Shown one piece after another: positions 44,850 through 53,404 of a DNA stretch of 64,000 nucleotides. The first letter of the stretch is position 1; every line of letters begins with the position of its first letter. The position numbers and the translations under genes were made by a program. Location of the stretch: contig OZ244932.1 in assembly GCA_965222205.1 (NCBI GenBank), positions 2,418,001 to 2,482,000 on the forward strand, in the 5' to 3' direction. The notes beneath the pieces are model-generated. The model did not search any database. It had not been told where the DNA came from and was given only the letters and a program-made list of their open reading frames with translations. Origin of the DNA: RHLJ01 sp965222205 (GTDB taxonomy: Bacteria; Bacteroidota; Rhodothermia; Balneolales; Balneolaceae).

Positions 44850-45314
44850 ATGAATCTTGACTCGACGTCGGGTCGTTATACTGCTAATAATATCGTGAAA
44901 TTTGAAAAGTCATTGTCCATTGAAAAAGCGATCCAACGAGGATTCTTTTTTGTTAATCTTCCTGTTTTTCTGATAATAGCTTCACCTTTATTTCTCGCTA
45001 CTATAATTCCGGAAAGCTGGAATCTTAATCCAATAATTGGTTTAGCAATAATTCCCTCAATAATTATGGCATGGATTTGGTGGTCTTGGGCTTTGCCTAA
45101 GTGGAGACTTTGGGCTGTTAAGCAAGTTGATGACGTCGAACTATTATTCAATAAAGCTGTTCAGGCTCAACTTATGTGGCCAGTTGGTCATTTTTTTCAG
45201 AAAACAGAAATTAATTCTGCCAAACAAAAAAGAGAACTAAGAAAAGCTATGCTTGAGAAAATGGACACTTCTGATGAATATGTTCTTCAGATTATCTCGA
45301 AAATGACAAATTGA
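44850..45314 (+). CDS. Two-span membrane protein of unknown function
   Basis: A protein of 154 residues from the ATG at 44850 (MNLDSTSGRYTANNIVKFE), preferred to a TTG 18 bases upstream. Two hydrophobic segments (about 37-57 and 63-81) are followed by WSWALPKWRLWAVKQVDDVE and a basic C-terminal helix. I do not recognise the family. Base composition is more AT-rich than its neighbours, as is the next gene. Confidence 0.6.
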   Translation: MNLDSTSGRYTANNIVKFEKSLSIEKAIQRGFFFVNLPVFLIIASPLFLATIIPESWNLNPIIGLAIIPSIIMAWIWWSWALPKWRLWAVKQVDDVELLFNKAVQAQLMWPVGHFFQKTEINSAKQKRELRKAMLEKMDTSDEYVLQIISKMTN

Positions 45315-45330
45315 AATCGCAGTGTAAAAA

Positions 45331-45413
45331 CCGTTTCAAGCGGGACTCGAACGCAGTTCGGATCCTTAATTTTAATAACCAGACTCGCCGCTTAAAAGCG
45401 GGGGTGCTATGTT
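45331..45413 (-). other. tRNA-like remnant (possible Lys-TTT pseudogene)
   Basis: On the minus strand the region reads, in tRNA order, a D-arm-like TAGCACC, an anticodon-arm-like CCGCTTTTAAGCGG whose loop would carry TTT, a GAGTCTGG variable part, about 26 extra bases, and a T-arm-like CGTTCGAGTCCCGC. Acceptor ends do not pair and the T-stem does not match (CTGCG/CCCGC), so no functional tRNA is possible. Chance resemblance cannot be excluded. Confidence 0.3.
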
Positions 45414-45424
45414 GCTTTTTTTCA

Positions 45425-46096
45425 ATGTTTAAAAACCTAATCATAATTTTTTTATTACTCATTTCCTGCAATTCAGGAATAGATCAAAATTATGAGTTAG
45501 AAAAAGAAGTCATTGAAGATACTTATCAAGAGCTTTTTCCTTGGCTTAAACAGTTACCCGCAACTAATTCTATAAACCCACAATATCTTACGGTAAAAGA
45601 CTCTTTGGACTACCCTTTTCTATACGGTCAATCAAAAGCTTTTTTAGAATCAAATTCCAACTTAGATGAAGTTTTTTTCGGAGTAATAATGTGGGATTCC
45701 GTTAGGAATACAAATTTTTTTCTTAAAGAAAGCCCTTATTTATCCGATCTAGAGTCATATCCAGACTTATTAATTTCAGATTCTGTTTGGAGTGATTTAG
45801 TAAAGGATTTTAGCTCTGGCGAGCTTAAAACAGTTAATCTTAACAAATTAAAACTAAACAATTTAGATAACCTCAAAATCTTCAAACAAAGTAATTTTGC
45901 AAAAGATAGAAGTATAATTAAAGACTATGCAATTCTAGCATGGTATTTACGATTTTCAAGAGTTTCATTTTCACCTGACAAAACAAAGGCTGTGTTTTAT
46001 GCGGAAGACTATGAAACACATGGTGGATTAGTCTTTGCTGAATTAGTAGATGGAAAGTGGAAAGTTATTCACTATGAAATAAATTGGGTTGGTTAG
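45425..46096 (+). CDS. Predicted lipoprotein of unknown function
   Basis: A protein of 223 residues from the ATG at 45425 (MFKNLIIIFLLLISCNSG), which gives a clean lipobox LLISC. An earlier in-frame start at 45311 would add an unlikely 38-residue leader running through a tRNA-like remnant. The body has no recognised domain; it includes YLSDLESYPDLLISDSVW, and the end reads KTKAVFYAEDYETHGGLVFA. It is AT-rich and may be acquired. Confidence 0.65.
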   Translation: MFKNLIIIFLLLISCNSGIDQNYELEKEVIEDTYQELFPWLKQLPATNSINPQYLTVKDSLDYPFLYGQSKAFLESNSNLDEVFFGVIMWDSVRNTNFFLKESPYLSDLESYPDLLISDSVWSDLVKDFSSGELKTVNLNKLKLNNLDNLKIFKQSNFAKDRSIIKDYAILAWYLRFSRVSFSPDKTKAVFYAEDYETHGGLVFAELVDGKWKVIHYEINWVG

Positions 46097-46132
46097 CAAT
46101 AGTACCACTAACATAACAAACATCCAACCTAA

Positions 46133-48058
46133 CTACTCTTCCTCCACTTCCCCCAAAACAAACTCTTCTTCAATATATCCGCCACGGGTAGAGAGTATTT
46201 TAAGCGTTCCTTTGGCTCCTTCTATTCCATTCAACTGAACTCTAAATCTGGTTGTTTTTCGCTCTCCTGCATCCGTATAGCCAGCCTTTATCGTTTTATT
46301 ATACGTCTCGGGAGTGAGGATTTTTACCTGGGCATTTTCATGTCCTTTGGTGAGTTCTTCGTCAAAGGAAAGCATCAAACGATCTTCTTGCACAATCTTC
46401 ACTAACTGCGCTTGTTTTAATGCAACGGGGAGTTTTCCGGTATTCGACCACTTAATTTCAATCTCATATATGTTGTCGCGTTCTTTGGTGATTTCCATTT
46501 CATCAAGTGAGATTTGTGGAAGCTCCATCGCCATTGCAAGATTAAACAGCGCCTGCTTTTTAGCCCATCCTTCTACCTGCCATGCCGGACCATTCTGACT
46601 GAAAAATTTAGGGTGAAATCCACCGATTTCAACTTTTCCAAAGTCGGGATGATCAAATTCTTCCCATTCTCTAAACCCTCTTCCTTCGTTTTCGCGATCA
46701 TCCCAGGTAATTCCGTCAAAGTCGTCGTAAATGCCATCATTGTTATAATCTTCCATTGCACCATTATTCCAAAGCTCATCGCCATACCAAATGGAACCGA
46801 AGTAGAAATATCCGAAATCAGGACCATGACCAAATAGCGGTCTTGGAATGGAGGGATCGCCTGTTACCCTATTGGTTGGATAGCGGGTCATGTAGGTTTC
46901 ATATACATCTCCAGCCCATGGATAATTGGTAATTTCTAGTCCCATTTTATCGTACTTCTCGTACAGAGCCAAATCTTCAGGATACATTCTTTCCGCACTT
47001 TTAGAGGTTGAAGGCGGGCGTAAATGCATCGGAACTCTTGTATCCATCGAATTTACTACCGAGATATTAGGATGGGTAAGCATCCACATGACCACTGATT
47101 TTGACTCAGGTTCACTTAGCGGATATGCTCCGGCTCCATATTGAGTGTAGCCACGTCCAGTAGCATCTTTCCCGATATCTGGCCGCCAGTTTTCGGCATA
47201 GTTACGGTGTAAATCCAAGCCACCTACCCCATCTTCATTGTAATCCCCATCTCCATCGTTATCGATGCCTTCACTATATACAAACCATTCACCTTTACCA
47301 TCCAGTACACGTTGCATCAAACGCCCTTTCGGATCTCTTGGATCTATGATATAATTCGCTTCATCCAGTTCGTCTTCATTTGCTTTACGACGGATCTGGT
47401 AAATGATTCCATCACCATCTAAATCTTCTTCAGGATCTTCATCAAGTAAACCATCTCTGTCGTTATCATGTGGACGAACTGAGCTTCTATTTCTTTGTGC
47501 TGTATGAAGATATAAATTTGAGCCGTCCGGATTGTTCTGCGGTCTCAGGTAAATCGTTTTGGTATCAATCAGCTCAGTGATGGCTTCGTCTTTTCCATAG
47601 TTGGAAAGCAGATGATGTGTTAACCAAAGGATGGATTCACTACTTGTAATTTCTCCACTATGCCGACCACCCTCAAAGTACGCCGCCGGTTTATCGGTAT
47701 GTTTTCCGGTTTCTTTGTTTGTTATGGTCATTTGAAGAATGGGGCGTCCTTCAAAACTCGTAGCTACCTGATATAAATCGGTAATTTCAGGGAATGCTTC
47801 AGCCCAGGTTTTATACCAATGGTACATTACATCAACGGTGTGGTAACCATCAAACCGGATTTCTTCTCTGGCTTCATAAATTACTTCAGGATGCTGGTGT
47901 TGCGGGAAAAAACTAACTCCATGCCGTTCCCCTTTTACCGTATACATTACAGTGTCTTTATCAGATTCCGGCCAGGTGTAAGGATTTAAGGTTCTGTATT
48001 CCTGGGCTGTGACTTGAGTGCACAGAATAAGTGCGATTACCGTAAAAAAGGGTTTCAT
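46133..48058 (-). CDS. Secreted M14 family zinc carboxypeptidase with calcium-loop-like inserts
   Basis: A 641-residue peptidase with a signal peptide (TQVTAQ). The M14 zinc motif HxxE is in EGGRHSGEITSSESILWL and the later zinc histidine in LDLHRNYAENW. Between them lie acidic DxDxDG-type loops: DNDRDGLLDEDPEED, DLDGDGIIYQ, DNDGDGDYNEDG, and after the catalytic core DYNNDGIYDDFDG. These resemble calcium-binding thrombospondin-3 or dockerin-like loops. It probably degrades peptides outside the cell. It is a single gene, convergent with the lipoprotein gene. Confidence 0.87.
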   Translation of the reverse strand: MKPFFTVIALILCTQVTAQEYRTLNPYTWPESDKDTVMYTVKGERHGVSFFPQHQHPEVIYEAREEIRFDGYHTVDVMYHWYKTWAEAFPEITDLYQVATSFEGRPILQMTITNKETGKHTDKPAAYFEGGRHSGEITSSESILWLTHHLLSNYGKDEAITELIDTKTIYLRPQNNPDGSNLYLHTAQRNRSSVRPHDNDRDGLLDEDPEEDLDGDGIIYQIRRKANEDELDEANYIIDPRDPKGRLMQRVLDGKGEWFVYSEGIDNDGDGDYNEDGVGGLDLHRNYAENWRPDIGKDATGRGYTQYGAGAYPLSEPESKSVVMWMLTHPNISVVNSMDTRVPMHLRPPSTSKSAERMYPEDLALYEKYDKMGLEITNYPWAGDVYETYMTRYPTNRVTGDPSIPRPLFGHGPDFGYFYFGSIWYGDELWNNGAMEDYNNDGIYDDFDGITWDDRENEGRGFREWEEFDHPDFGKVEIGGFHPKFFSQNGPAWQVEGWAKKQALFNLAMAMELPQISLDEMEITKERDNIYEIEIKWSNTGKLPVALKQAQLVKIVQEDRLMLSFDEELTKGHENAQVKILTPETYNKTIKAGYTDAGERKTTRFRVQLNGIEGAKGTLKILSTRGGYIEEEFVLGEVEEE

Positions 48059-48470
48059 AGTTAGTTTAATTGAGTTAAGAACCAGATTCAGAGTTTAGCT
48101 AATACTGATAGGATTTACAATGAGCCATCCGTATGAAGTCGAGGATTACTTAAGTTTTAGTAACTCCGCCCAGTCTTTGTCTCTTCCGAATGGAGGATTT
48201 CCAAGTGATATTCTTTTCATCTGTTAAAAAGAACATGCTCATCAAAAAAGTTGATAGCGACTTTGGTTTCCACCCATATATCTCAGCCTTCCTTTAATTT
48301 TAAAGTCTTTAGTAATTTGTTCATCAGCTCTTTCTGTTACAATAGTTGAACCCGAACTCTGGTCAAAATATGAAAAGTGGTTATTGATAGATTTGTTTTC
48401 TAAAATCTGCAAAATAGAATGTTCTTACAAGCTTATATTTACTTCAATACAATCTCTAAAAAATAGATTT
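48059..48470. other. Gap upstream of the M14 and DsrE-like genes
   Basis: The 412 bases between the divergent M14 and DsrE-like genes contain promoters for both, presumably. On the minus strand 48242-48424 is an open stretch without an ATG start (GSTIVTERADEQIT, GRLRYMGGNQSRYQLF) that ends at two stops after a T6 run; a short in-frame ATG reading at 48146-48220 (SLGNPPFGRDKDW) follows. I cannot assign either to a gene. They may be decayed coding DNA. Confidence 0.4.
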
Positions 48471-49004
48471 ATGAAACTCTTGGTATTACTTATTCTAACT
48501 ATTCTTATCCCAGGTTCTGCATACGCTCAGGAAGCGCAGCACCCAATCATTCCAACCTATGGTGGTATTTACGCAATTGAAGGAGGGGTACATCCTGATT
48601 CTGAAATAGAATACAATATTGTTATTGATCTAAAGCTCCTCGATCGGGATAAAGAAAGTGTGAACCGGGGATTAAACAATGTTGCCCGCATGATGAACCT
48701 CCACGGCTTAGGAGGAGTAAAAGCAGAAAATTTAAACGTAGCTGTTGTAATACATGGAGGTGCTACAGACCTTATTTTAACCAATGAAGCTTACCAAAAA
48801 AAATATGAAGTAGATAATCCCAATCTGGAACTCATTGATATACTGAAAGAAGCTGGTGTAAAACTTTATGTATGCGGGCAATCACTGCTATCACGGAATT
48901 ATGCTCAGAATGAAGTAAATCCTCAAATTACTATCGGGCTTTCCATGCTCACCGTGTTTACAACCTACATGCACAATGGGTACATGCCTTTGGTTTTTGG
49001 TTAA
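48471..49004 (+). CDS. Exported DsrE/DsrF-like protein
   Basis: A protein of 177 residues from the ATG at 48471 (MKLLVLLILTILIPGSAYAQ), a clear signal peptide; a start 87 bases upstream lacks support. The body is a DsrE/DsrF/YchN-like fold with LNVAVVIHGGATDLILTNEA, KLYVCGQSLL and the C-terminal TIGLSMLTVFTTYMHNGYMP. Cytosolic relatives handle sulfur transfer; the role of the exported group is unknown. The cysteine is in YVCGQS. It ends in a four-base convergent overlap with the HNH gene. Confidence 0.82.
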   Translation: MKLLVLLILTILIPGSAYAQEAQHPIIPTYGGIYAIEGGVHPDSEIEYNIVIDLKLLDRDKESVNRGLNNVARMMNLHGLGGVKAENLNVAVVIHGGATDLILTNEAYQKKYEVDNPNLELIDILKEAGVKLYVCGQSLLSRNYAQNEVNPQITIGLSMLTVFTTYMHNGYMPLVFG

Positions 49005-49501
49005 GTCATATACAAATACGGCTTCCAGGGCTCCTGAACATTCCCGTTATAATCACGGAAAAAAGTAATTGGAATCGGGCGATATGGCTTTGAGCTGAGT
49101 GCCATACTCGCCTCTTTAGGGGTTTTATTTCCCTTCTTCACATTACACTTCTCACAAGCAGTTGCAAGATTTTCCCATGTATCTTTTCCACCACGACTTT
49201 TTGGGATCACGTGGTCAATCGTAAGCTTCGACTTCTTTCCGCAATACTGGCAGGTGAAGTTATCACGCCGCATTACATTTCGCCGGGAAAGTACCACCTT
49301 TGTATAAGGAATTCTGATGTAGCTTCTCAACCTAATTACTGATGGATATTGATACGCGTATCTCGGAGTTCTGAGTTCCTTTTCGGGATCGTCATGAAGA
49401 AGTTCTGCCTTTTCCAGAAAAAGAAGCTTCATCGAGCGTTGCACAGAGCAGATGCTCAATGGTTGATAGTCCTGATTCAGCACAAGTACATTAGCGTTCA
49501 T
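49001..49501 (-). CDS. HNH endonuclease
   Basis: A 166-residue HNH protein of the widespread housekeeping type (VLNQDYQPLSICSVQRSMKL at the N-terminus). The nuclease motif is CQYCGKKSKLTIDHVIPKSR followed by NLATACEKCNVKKG, with two CxxC zinc knuckles and the HNH residues. Such proteins are common in Bacteroidota and Cyanobacteria, and are not linked to mobile elements here. Confidence 0.9.
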   Translation of the reverse strand: MNANVLVLNQDYQPLSICSVQRSMKLLFLEKAELLHDDPEKELRTPRYAYQYPSVIRLRSYIRIPYTKVVLSRRNVMRRDNFTCQYCGKKSKLTIDHVIPKSRGGKDTWENLATACEKCNVKKGNKTPKEASMALSSKPYRPIPITFFRDYNGNVQEPWKPYLYMT

Positions 49502-49583
49502 GTTGCATCCGGTTTAGGATTGGATTGTTGTGATATGTAGATGGATTTCTTTCGAAAAGAATGCAGGAGTATGAACAATAAAA

Positions 49584-49614
49584 AAGGCGTACTTGCTGTG
49601 TGCAAGTACGCCTT
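49584..49614 (-). terminator. Intrinsic terminator of the PiT-like transporter gene
   Basis: AAGGCGTACTTGC (49584-49596) and GCAAGTACGCCTT (49602-49614) form a perfect 13-bp stem with a five-base loop; on the minus strand a T-run follows. It lies 33 bases after the transporter stop. Confidence 0.88.
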
Positions 49615-49647
49615 AGTATGAACTATTTTGTTATTAAATTCAAGCTC

Positions 49648-50775
49648 TTAAAACCCGATGAAACCCAAAATCTCTTCTCTTACATCCGCGTTGATGGAAA
49701 TTGCAAGTAATATTGAGACTAGCAAACCAAACAGTGCATAGGAAAGATCTTTAAAAATGATCTTTACAACCTTACCCATTGGCTTACCCATTTTACGACT
49801 TGAGGTGATACTCATTCCAATCTCACGACCTGCGAGTAGTCCAAGAAATACCCAGGTGGTACTCATTGGGACTGTGCTTACTGTTAGTTTATAAACCAAA
49901 AGAATGGCGTAAATAAAGTCAATAATAGTAGCTGAACGAATATCAGTAACCCGGGATTTTTCGGTAACAATACGTTGAATTTTATCTCCCCTTAAATAGA
50001 AAAGAACGCCTAACCCAAAGAAAATAAACAGTGCAAAGCCTAAAAACTGTCCCAGGCTCAACGATCGTGGCAAATAAACAGCTACGTTAGCTGCATCCTG
50101 CATTACCCATACGGCCCACAATGTCCCGGATGTAATCCATTGGATTGGAGTCCAGTAATTTTTAGGCTTACTTTTTGAAAACTTTTCTTCAAGTGCTTTG
50201 GTAACTAATAACCATACAATAAGACCGGCCGCAAAAGCCAGAAAGTAGCCGCTTAAACTCTTACCCAGCACACCCGTAATGCTTGATGCGGAAGTAGCAA
50301 AACAGCTTAACAACAGAAATGTGGTTGAAACCGGCATTCTCATCCTTGTCAGGATCAGAAGAAAGATTGGAGCCGCTACCTGTAGAAAAGAAAAATCGGT
50401 GGGCGTTGTATCAAAACCTTTGGAGGCCAGTCTTTGATAACTTACATCTCCGTCGAAAATGATAAAACTTACGGTTACTACTACCAGGAAAATTCCCCCT
50501 ATGTATAACCATAAATGCCACCACTTCTTGTCCTGATTGGAAGCAAGAAAAGTTCCGATCGTCTGAATACTGTCATTTGCAATCGCTGAGTAGCCCGCAA
50601 AAATAAATCCTACCCACATTGCTATTTCGGCATAGGGAAATGTAACTCCGGCAGCAAAAAAGAAAAAACCTATAAGGGCTAAGAAAATACGTTCCTGCCT
50701 TACAACAGTATAAAAACTGTTTGGAATAAGCCTATCTATTAGGCTTTGATTTGTTTCGGAATTTGAATCACTCAT
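49648..50775 (-). CDS. Divergent PiT-like inorganic ion transporter
   Basis: A 375-residue protein with about nine to ten membrane spans. It carries PiT-like features in two halves: IANDSIQTIGTFLAS and MPVSTTFLLL in the first, MQDAANVAVYL and VPMSTTWVFLGLLAGREIG in the second. In PiT phosphate carriers the signature is GANDVANA and PVSTTH; here both are altered, so substrate and coupling ion are uncertain. There is no PhoU-like partner beside it. Single gene with strong terminator. Confidence 0.75.
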   Translation of the reverse strand: MSDSNSETNQSLIDRLIPNSFYTVVRQERIFLALIGFFFFAAGVTFPYAEIAMWVGFIFAGYSAIANDSIQTIGTFLASNQDKKWWHLWLYIGGIFLVVVTVSFIIFDGDVSYQRLASKGFDTTPTDFSFLQVAAPIFLLILTRMRMPVSTTFLLLSCFATSASSITGVLGKSLSGYFLAFAAGLIVWLLVTKALEEKFSKSKPKNYWTPIQWITSGTLWAVWVMQDAANVAVYLPRSLSLGQFLGFALFIFFGLGVLFYLRGDKIQRIVTEKSRVTDIRSATIIDFIYAILLVYKLTVSTVPMSTTWVFLGLLAGREIGMSITSSRKMGKPMGKVVKIIFKDLSYALFGLLVSILLAISINADVREEILGFIGF

Positions 50776-50967
50776 TTTGTTAATTTGGTGTGCTTTTTTG
50801 ATCGCACGAAACTAGTCACTTTATATTACCAAACTATTAAGTCAGTATATCGAAGGCGTTAAGAAACCAACCAAAGATTACACCCAAATGTTCTTATTCT
50901 GCAAGAGTACAGCTTCCTGGTTTTGCAGGAATAGAAGCCTTAAGTATTTAATAATTATATAATGAAA

Positions 50968-51633
50968 CTAAAGACTTAGAGATGTTGAAAATAAGATTAG
51001 ATGGGTAAGTCCATTCCCTTCAAAAAAATCAGCGGCGCGATACTGAATTGCAAGTTCTAAATCAGAGTCTTTACTCAACCCAACGCCATAACCTATTAAA
51101 GCTCTGTTCTCTCCACTGGTTTCACCTTCACTTAATGACAACAGCATTTCATCGGATATTTTAAAATAATTACCGCCTTTCTTTTTATGGGGAAACTTCA
51201 AACTTAACCGGTAGCGGGCCCTGTTTACAAAATCTTGTGTTCTCATTCTCTGTTCAAGCCTGATCCTGTGCGAACCACTTCTACCAAAAACCGAACTCTT
51301 TAAATCAAGCTGTTCTGTAATCCTGTTCTCATGCCTTGGATTATCAGTAAATGGACCCGACTGTCGGTATAAATATCCTATTCCAAACTTGGTATCCTTC
51401 TTAAGTTTATATGCAGTAAATAAAGAAGCTTCCGCATGCTTTATGATATTTGTATTGTCCAGATTATCAAGGGAAGTAAAAACTTCGGTTTTTACATTAA
51501 ATGAAATCAAATCCGTGTGATCCCATGAATAGGTTACTGCCGGGCTCCAAATATATTCTGCATTTTGTGATTTAATTTCAGACGATAGGAATACAGTAAT
51601 TGTAAGAATCCCAAGAATGATTGTTTTCTTCAT
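50968..51633 (-). CDS. DUF2490 family outer-membrane-like protein
   Basis: A protein of 221 residues from the ATG at 51633 (MKKTIILGILTITVFLSSEI), the start of a good signal peptide. It matches DUF2490: alternating beta-strands such as TYSWDHTDLISFNVKTEVFT, a HENRITEQLDL ring, and SHRIRLEQR. It is predicted to be a small beta-barrel of unknown function. An ATG 24 bases upstream adds only a few residues before the signal peptide. Confidence 0.78.
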   Translation of the reverse strand: MKKTIILGILTITVFLSSEIKSQNAEYIWSPAVTYSWDHTDLISFNVKTEVFTSLDNLDNTNIIKHAEASLFTAYKLKKDTKFGIGYLYRQSGPFTDNPRHENRITEQLDLKSSVFGRSGSHRIRLEQRMRTQDFVNRARYRLSLKFPHKKKGGNYFKISDEMLLSLSEGETSGENRALIGYGVGLSKDSDLELAIQYRAADFFEGNGLTHLILFSTSLSL

Positions 51634-51935
51634 TGGCAAATAACCTGACCTAAACAATGAAGTAGCGTGTAAAAACGCTGTCTCATTTCTTTGTAGGTGA
51701 TTAGAATTTTGTGATGGTGTTTAAAAACTAAGCTAAGCACTCAGTTTTTTTGCTGATCTTTAATGAGTAAAAGTCGGGGATTTTCTTGAATAATAAAAAG
51801 ACACTTTTTATTAAACTTGGGAGGCTAACCTAAACTCTGCCAATACCTTTCCAATTTTTGTATAACATTTTTATGTGAGTGTAACTGACACTTAAACTTT
51901 ATTCATTTGCTTGAATCTTATAAAACTTCACCCTG

Positions 51936-52907
51936 ATGCCATACAAAACAATTACTCTTCTTATTCTGCTCTGCTCTTTTTTCCAAATCAACTTTATAAC
52001 CGCACCGCTGCAAAACCAAACGATCAATGCTGTTCTTGGGGATGTCAGTTTTGTTGATGCATTTGGGAGATCTCCAAATAGTTCTGACTCCGAAATTCTT
52101 CGAATTACTACACATCTTAACTATGTAACCTTCCTGTTGGAATCGGCAGATGTTAGCCAGCTTAACAACTCACAACTTGAAAACCGCCAACATCTGATCT
52201 CTTTACTGAAGATTTATACGAAAGAAAATCCTTTCCCTAAGAATTATGATTACAGCAACGAGCGCCGACCGACCTTCATCGACAGACACGGAAATATTTG
52301 TGCGGTAGGATATTTAGTTCAACAAACAGTTGGACAAGAAGTAGCCGAAGTCATCAATAGTGAATTTAAGTATGAATACCTGATGAAAATGGAATCAAAA
52401 TTACTTAACGATTGGCTTAACGAGTATGGCCTCACAAAAAAAGAAGCCGCAATGATTCAGCCAACGTATGGGTCTTCTAAAACTATAGAAAATGATATAA
52501 GAACTGACTATTTAGTTTCTTCCATTGGACTAGCATTTCTTCAAGTCGCAACCACTTCCTATTCGTTTTCGGATAAACACTCTGAAAAATCAGCGCTCTA
52601 CTTTTCCACTTTATCTGCCGGTCTTGCGTCTGTCAATATAGTACTGGGTTTGTATAACCTAAATCGAACTAAAAGTATCGTTGGAGGTTGTTGTTTTTCA
52701 GAAACTACAGTGGTTAATGAGCACAAACGTAATTTTTCAATTGCTAATATTGCATTTGGCTCAGCTTCCTTGGCATTTAACGTTTACAGGGGATTAAAGC
52801 TTAACAAGAAAAGGAAAGAACAAAATTTTGCTTTCGTCCCTTCAGTAACATATCAATATGGTTTAGAAAAACCGATACCCACCGCAAACCTACATATTCG
52901 TTTTTAA
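51936..52907 (+). CDS. Secreted or membrane protein of unknown function
   Basis: A 323-residue protein with a signal peptide or anchor (about 4-26). Residues 30-160 contain a conserved-looking segment with RRPTFIDRHGNICAVGYLVQ, seen in other unnamed proteins of this bacterial group. Two further hydrophobic stretches (about 195-212 and 221-240) and a CC pair (GGCCFSE) follow. The end LHIRF is barrel-like. No function can be assigned. Confidence 0.65.
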   Translation: MPYKTITLLILLCSFFQINFITAPLQNQTINAVLGDVSFVDAFGRSPNSSDSEILRITTHLNYVTFLLESADVSQLNNSQLENRQHLISLLKIYTKENPFPKNYDYSNERRPTFIDRHGNICAVGYLVQQTVGQEVAEVINSEFKYEYLMKMESKLLNDWLNEYGLTKKEAAMIQPTYGSSKTIENDIRTDYLVSSIGLAFLQVATTSYSFSDKHSEKSALYFSTLSAGLASVNIVLGLYNLNRTKSIVGGCCFSETTVVNEHKRNFSIANIAFGSASLAFNVYRGLKLNKKRKEQNFAFVPSVTYQYGLEKPIPTANLHIRF

Positions 52908-52997
52908 AATATATTTCCTCAGTTAATCCCATTGAACTTGTTTCTGGAATACAAAAAGTATAGTATTCGTCACCAAGATTAACGGGGAATTCTTTTA

Positions 52998-53402
52998 ATG
53001 AACATACAGAAGGAACTGGTCCTAAAATCAGAATATGAAGAAGTTGAGAAAGTGGAACACCTGCTCAACGAGTTGCAAGAAGAAATTGGCTTCGATGATG
53101 AATTCTATGCAAAGCTGATGCTCACCGTTTCCGAAGCCGCTACAAATGGAATTGTACATGGCAACCAGCTTGATGCTTCCAAAAAAGTAGTTCTAACAGC
53201 AGAATATGATGGTAAGAAGCTCACCTTCACCTCCAAAGACGAAGGCCCGGGATTTGACCCGAATGATGTTGCTGACCCTCTTGCCGAGGAAAATCTCCTC
53301 AAACCAAGCGGGCGCGGTGTATTCTTAATGAAGGAGTATGCGGATGAGGTAGAGTACCAGGAAAAAGGAACGAAGTTGGTATTGGGTTTTACACTATCCT
53401 AG
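52998..53402 (+). CDS. RsbW-like serine kinase/anti-sigma ATPase
   Basis: A 134-residue GHKL ATPase domain. The N-box is SEAATNGIVHGNQLDASKKV and the G1 box is KDEGPGFDPNDV; the G2-type GRGVFLMKEYADEV follows. Stand-alone proteins of this type are anti-sigma factors or kinases that act on an anti-sigma antagonist. No STAS-domain antagonist or sigma gene lies beside it, so its partner is encoded elsewhere. Confidence 0.9.
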   Translation: MNIQKELVLKSEYEEVEKVEHLLNELQEEIGFDDEFYAKLMLTVSEAATNGIVHGNQLDASKKVVLTAEYDGKKLTFTSKDEGPGFDPNDVADPLAEENLLKPSGRGVFLMKEYADEVEYQEKGTKLVLGFTLS

Positions 53403-53404
53403 AT

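Noticed and set aside
45331..45360. Functional tRNA gene
   Set aside because: The T-stem does not pair, there are extra bases in the variable region, and no acceptor stem forms.
45311..45424. Upstream start for the lipoprotein gene
   Set aside because: It would put 38 non-signal residues before a clean lipobox and pass through the tRNA-like remnant.
49001..49501. HNH protein as part of a mobile element or defence island
   Set aside because: It belongs to a housekeeping-type family and has no intron, phage or defence genes around it.
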